Shown here: positions 5,826 to 8,362 of the stretch, piece by piece | Numbering within the stretch: the first letter of the stretch is position 1 | Layout: each line of letters begins with the position of its first letter | Source: Oscillospiraceae bacterium | GTDB lineage: Bacteria; Bacillota; Clostridia; Oscillospirales; Acutalibacteraceae | Assembly: GCA_902761265.1 (NCBI GenBank) | Contig: CACWJV010000086.1 | Span: 1-8,362 of the forward strand | Reading direction: 5' to 3' | DNA length: 8,362 bases | Program-made: the position numbers and the translations under genes | The notes under the pieces: model-generated | The model's database searches: none | The model's input: the letters and a program-made list of their open reading frames with translations, nothing else | What the model was told of the DNA's origin: nothing

Positions 5826-5868
5826 CCCCTTTCGGCGCTGCGCGCCACTTCCCCCAAAGGGGGCAGCT
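5826..5868. repeat. REP-like palindromic intergenic element
   Basis: It starts one base after the secreted protein's stop codon. CCCCTTT (5826-5832) and AAAGGGG (5856-5862) can pair around an inner stem GGCGC (5834-5838) / GCGCC (5842-5846). Alternatively, CCCCC (5851-5855) and GGGGG (5859-5863) make a tight hairpin with a 3-base loop. This form, a GC-rich double hairpin with a CCCCCAAAGGGGG core, resembles short repeats scattered between genes in Clostridia as I recall them. Copy number cannot be judged from one window. Confidence 0.55.
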
Positions 5869-5878
5869 TATAAACCAA

Positions 5879-5911
5879 CAGCACCCATCCACACGGACGG
5901 GTGCTGCTTTT
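5879..5911. terminator. Intrinsic terminator for the secreted protein gene, possibly shared with mntP
   Basis: CAGCACCC (5879-5886) pairs with GGGTGCTG (5899-5906); the stem continues inside as TCC/GGA after one mismatch, leaving an ACAC loop. Rightwards it is followed by CTTTTC, a short U-tract. On the opposite strand the sequence after the stem is TTGGTTTAT, weaker but U-rich, so it may also end the convergent mntP transcript. Confidence 0.8.
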
Positions 5912-5943
5912 CGTCAGAATGTTCAATTTTCTATGATCCATTT

Positions 5944-6531
5944 TCAATTCAAAAAAACGCCCTTGACAAAGATCTCCACGCCGATGCCGATCAGAATCAG
6001 CCCGCCGAGGATCGCCGCTTTGCCGGCCAGACGCGTGCCGAATTTTCGCCCGAGCAACACGCCGCCGAGACAGATGACGAACGTGACCGCTGCGATCAGA
6101 CCGCTGCACACCGCCGCCATCGCTGCGCCGTAGTGCGCGATGGTGAACCCCACGGAGAGCGCGTCGATCGACGTGGCAACGCCCTGCGTGAGCAGGGAAA
6201 TGCCGGTCAGCGCTTTTTGCGGCGCGTCTTCGTCCTGCTGTTTGTGCGCGTCAAACAGCATCTTGCCGCCGATGAAGCACAGCAGCACAAGCGCCGCCCA
6301 CGGAATCAGCGGCTGCAGCTTTTGAAACGATTGCACCGCCGTGTGGACGAGAAACCAGCCGATCATCGGCATGGCCGCCTGAAACAGGGCGAATGTACCG
6401 GCAATCAAAAGCATCGTGCGCCGGTGCATCCGCGGCGCCGCAAGCCCGTTGGCCAGCGAGACGGAAAACGCGTCCATCGCCAGACCGACGCCGAGCAGCA
6501 GACTGTTGAGGATAAAGGAAAGGGAATACAT
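5944..6531 (-). CDS. mntP: MntP-family manganese efflux pump
   Basis: An inner-membrane exporter expected to pump Mn2+ out of the cell and protect against manganese excess. The 195 residues fit the family (E. coli MntP is 188) and consist mostly of six hydrophobic segments. The family's internal duplication shows in two matching helices: GLAMDAFSVSLANG (Asp20) and ATSIDALSVGFT (Asp123), whose aspartates are thought to handle the metal. A hydrophilic loop near 95-107 (AHKQQDEDAPQKA) joins the halves. I chose the ATG at 6531 because AAGG (6539-6542) lies seven bases upstream and MYSLSFILNSLLLGVGLAMD is the normal N-terminus. An upstream ATG in the same frame would add 31 hydrophilic residues and run into the previous gene. 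No yybP-ykoY-type Mn riboswitch is visible in the 62-base gap upstream, which instead holds a terminator-like hairpin. Confidence 0.92.
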   Translation of the reverse strand: MYSLSFILNSLLLGVGLAMDAFSVSLANGLAAPRMHRRTMLLIAGTFALFQAAMPMIGWFLVHTAVQSFQKLQPLIPWAALVLLCFIGGKMLFDAHKQQDEDAPQKALTGISLLTQGVATSIDALSVGFTIAHYGAAMAAVCSGLIAAVTFVICLGGVLLGRKFGTRLAGKAAILGGLILIGIGVEIFVKGVFLN

Positions 6532-6547
6532 CGGATCACCTTCAACG

Positions 6548-6573
6548 AAAAAACGGCGCGGAGGGCCGTGCCG
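6548..6573 (-). terminator. Intrinsic terminator or attenuator between the HD gene and mntP
   Basis: On the minus strand CGGCACGG (6573-6566) pairs with CCGCGCCG (6561-6554) around a 4-base loop, with one A-C mismatch, and is followed at once by six Ts (6553-6548). It lies about 20 bases after the HD gene stop and only five bases before the mntP Shine-Dalgarno region. It should end the rimO-HD transcript. There is then no room for a separate mntP promoter downstream, so mntP needs read-through or a promoter inside the HD gene. Confidence 0.65.
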
Positions 6574-6593
6574 CTGTTTGATAGTATGCGCGG

Positions 6594-7133
6594 TTACGCC
6601 GTCGCAGTCAGCGCGGCAAAACAATCGAGAAACCGCTCCGCCGCCGCATGAAACGGCAAAAGCGAAAAGTCGGGCGCAGTCAGCAGGTCCGGCGTTTGCG
6701 GCAGCAGGTCGACGTCCATAAAATGCAGAAACTCCGCGCGCAGCATCGCATCGTCCACGGCGGTGACCTGCGATTGCTCGGCGTCGCTTGGCACACCGCC
6801 GGCAAAGGTTTCATAGATCATCGTCTGCAGCCGCGTTTCATAGGTGAAGTATTGCGGCAACTGCGCCTTCACGGGACGCGTGATATCGGCAAGGTACGCT
6901 TCGCTCGCGTCATGCAGCAAACAAAGAAGCTGCACCCTTTGGCTCATGCCGCGCGCCTTGGCTTCCACGGCGCAGGCGACGGAGTGCTGGCAAACGGAGT
7001 AGAATTGCGGAAAATGTCCGCCCGCGCGGCAAACCAGCGACAGCGCGTGCGCCACGTCCTCGATGCACAGCGCATCCGGCGCCGGATGGCACGGGTCGAT
7101 TTTCTTGCCCGTAAACGTGTGGATGGCACTCAT
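6594..7133 (-). CDS. HD-domain phosphohydrolase (YfbR-like)
   Basis: A 179-residue cytosolic protein with a metal-dependent HD hydrolase core. Metal ligands are visible as His50 (CQHS), His74-Asp75 (LLHDASEAY) and Asp128 (AVDD); the conserved Glu78 and the DITRPVK segment (83-89) are also typical. The closest relatives I know are the YfbR-like 5'-nucleotidase group and similar phage-encoded proteins, whose N-terminus also reads TFTGKKIDP and then IEDVAHALSLVCR. The likely substrate is therefore a nucleoside monophosphate, though this is inferred. The ATG at 7133 overlaps the rimO stop by four bases (ATGA), with GAGG (7141-7144) seven bases upstream. Translation is thus probably coupled to rimO, making this the downstream gene of that operon. 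A longer in-frame start at 7253 exists, but its added residues are arginine-rich and lie inside rimO, so I rejected it. Confidence 0.88.
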   Translation of the reverse strand: MSAIHTFTGKKIDPCHPAPDALCIEDVAHALSLVCRAGGHFPQFYSVCQHSVACAVEAKARGMSQRVQLLCLLHDASEAYLADITRPVKAQLPQYFTYETRLQTMIYETFAGGVPSDAEQSQVTAVDDAMLRAEFLHFMDVDLLPQTPDLLTAPDFSLLPFHAAAERFLDCFAALTATA

Positions 7134-8362
7134 AAAAGCACCTCGCCCACCAGATCGGCGTCGCATACGCCGGTGATCTTCGCTTTGACAAATTGTCCGG
7201 GCAAAAGCTCGTCTTCGGTGGACAAAATCACCTGCGCGTCGATCTCGATGCAATCCATATAGGTACGGCCGAGATACAAAAGGTTTTCTTCGTCAAATCC
7301 GTCGACCAGCACGTCGTACACCTTGCCGATGTGCTTCTGTTGGCGTTCGCAAAAGATTTCATACTGCGTTTGCATAATCAGTTCGGCGCGGCGGGCTTTG
7401 GTCGTTTCGTCCAACTGGCCGTCCATCGCGGCGGCCACGGTGCCCTCCTCGGCGGAATAGGCGAAGCAGCCCAACCGGTCGAACTGCGCTTCTTTGACAA
7501 ACCGTTCGAGCGTTTCAAACTGCGCGTCGGTTTCACCCGGGAAACCGGCGATCAGCGTGGTGCGGATCACAACGTCCGGGATGCGGTCGCGCAGCTTTTG
7601 GACGAGGGCTAAAAGGCTCTCTTCGTCGCCGGCGCGGTGCATGTTGCGCAAAACGGTCTTGTCCGCGTGCTGCAGTGGCAGGTCGATATAGCTGCAGATC
7701 TTGTCCTCCTGCGCAATGGTGTCGATCAGCTCGTCCGTCAGACAGTCGGGGTAGCAGTAGAGCAGCCGGATCCAGCGCAGAGCGTCGATTCTGCAAAGCG
7801 CCCGCAGCAGCGCCGGCAGCGCGAGCTTGTGATAGAGATCGAGTCCGTATTTCGTCACGTCCTGCGCAATGATGACCAGCTCTTTCACACCGTTTGCGGC
7901 GAGCGCTTCGGCTTCCGAAACAAGGTCTTCAATCGGCCGGGAGCGCATCTTGCCGCGGATAGACGGGATGGCGCAGTAGGTACAGTTGTTGGAGCAGCCT
8001 TCGGCGATTTTGAGATACGCCACATGCGGCATCGTGGTCAACACGCGTGCGCCCGAGAGCGGCAAATTGTATATATCGGGGAAGTCGCAGACGTTTCCTC
8101 CGCCGAGCAGCGACCGGCAGACCGCGACGATGTCGCCGTTTTTGCCAAGCCCGATCACGCCGTCCACCTCGGGAATCTCGTCTTTGATCTGATACTGATA
8201 GCGTTCGGCGAGACAGCCGGTGACCAGAATTTTGCGGATCACGCCCTCGTTTTTGAGTTCGACGCATTGGAGAATCGTTTCGATGGCTTCTCTTTTTGCG
8301 TCCTCAATAAAACCGCAGGTGTTCACGATGACGAGGTCGGCGTCTGCAACCTCGCCGACGAT
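7130..8362 (-). CDS. rimO: Ribosomal protein S12 methylthiotransferase RimO, N-terminus cut by window edge
   Basis: A radical-SAM methylthiotransferase that adds a methylthio group to the conserved aspartate of ribosomal protein S12. 410 residues are in view; about 30 N-terminal residues, including the first cluster-binding cysteine (SLGC in the family), lie beyond base 8362. Numbering from the first visible residue, the UPF0004 domain has Cys16 (NTCGF) and Cys50 (TGCLAERY). The radical-SAM core has GCSNNCTYCAIP with Cys123, 127 and 130 for the second 4Fe-4S cluster. PLQHADKTVLRNMHR and IAGFPGET follow, and a TRAM domain occupies about 347-410. YLKIAEGC, RSRPIEDLV and IIAQDVTKYG fit RimO better than MiaB. 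The frame runs open to the window edge, so the GTG at 8326 is an internal valine (DLVIVNTC) and not a start. It overlaps the HD gene by ATGA at its stop. Confidence 0.95.
   Translation of the reverse strand: MVGEVADADLVIVNTCGFIEDAKREAIETILQCVELKNEGVIRKILVTGCLAERYQYQIKDEIPEVDGVIGLGKNGDIVAVCRSLLGGGNVCDFPDIYNLPLSGARVLTTMPHVAYLKIAEGCSNNCTYCAIPSIRGKMRSRPIEDLVSEAEALAANGVKELVIIAQDVTKYGLDLYHKLALPALLRALCRIDALRWIRLLYCYPDCLTDELIDTIAQEDKICSYIDLPLQHADKTVLRNMHRAGDEESLLALVQKLRDRIPDVVIRTTLIAGFPGETDAQFETLERFVKEAQFDRLGCFAYSAEEGTVAAAMDGQLDETTKARRAELIMQTQYEIFCERQQKHIGKVYDVLVDGFDEENLLYLGRTYMDCIEIDAQVILSTEDELLPGQFVKAKITGVCDADLVGEVLL

Noticed and set aside
5912..5950. Repeated TTCAATTTTC / TTTTCAATTC near the mntP end as a regulatory site
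   Set aside because: It is short, AT-rich and downstream of both convergent genes, with no promoter-like spacing. It is probably chance similarity.
5096..6109. Minus-strand open frame of 337 codons under the Cys/His repeats and mntP end
   Set aside because: It crosses two real genes, a palindromic element and a terminator. Its apparent repeats are the reverse reading of the 123-bp repeats.
6532..6624. Extended N-terminus of MntP from an upstream ATG
   Set aside because: The added 31 residues are hydrophilic, overlap the HD gene end and include the terminator stem. The internal ATG has its own ribosome binding site and the family-typical start.

Overview
The window looks like chromosomal DNA from a Gram-positive, anaerobic Clostridia-type bacterium, most likely a gut Oscillospiraceae/Ruminococcaceae-like lineage. 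This is inferred from the protein sequences, strong AAGGAGG-type ribosome binding sites, consensus sigma-A promoters and the secreted-protein architecture. I ran no database search. Most of the window is GC-rich housekeeping DNA, with a more accessory island at about 3.6-5.9 kb.

Layout. (1) 1-2260: a leftward serine biosynthesis operon, serC then serA (serA runs off the left edge), with its own promoter and a hairpin in the serC leader. (2) 2231-3508: a divergent rightward MFS transporter whose promoter is back-to-back with that of serC. (3) 3499-3603: heptamer repeats that supply the transporter's stop codon, a GC hairpin, and a bidirectional terminator. (4) 3602-5911: a small leftward Cro/C1-type HTH regulator faces away from a rightward 635-residue secreted protein. 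That protein has a signal peptide, CHAP peptidase, ricin-type lectin, Fn3-like domain, four Cys/His repeats and a C-terminal CxxC plus aromatic tail. The shared 114-bp promoter region carries repeated TAATCTAT half-sites. (5) 5826-5911: a palindromic element and a terminator. (6) 5944-8362: leftward genes rimO (N-terminus off the right edge), an HD-domain phosphohydrolase overlapping it by ATGA, a terminator-like hairpin, and a MntP-family manganese exporter.

How the genes work together. SerA and SerC catalyse the first two steps from 3-phosphoglycerate to phosphoserine. RimO modifies ribosomal protein S12 and is translationally coupled to the HD hydrolase. The transporter, regulator, secreted protein and MntP appear to be independent units.

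The most interesting locus is the HTH/secreted-CHAP pair. The secreted gene is a base-composition mosaic: its signal-peptide codons and C-terminal repeat/tail codons are GC-rich like the chromosome, while the catalytic, lectin and Fn3 part between them is AT-rich. One switch point falls at the predicted signal cleavage site and the other at the start of the Cys/His repeats. This suggests an imported or swapped effector cassette held between resident export and anchoring modules. No stretch of more than 300 bases lacks a gene.
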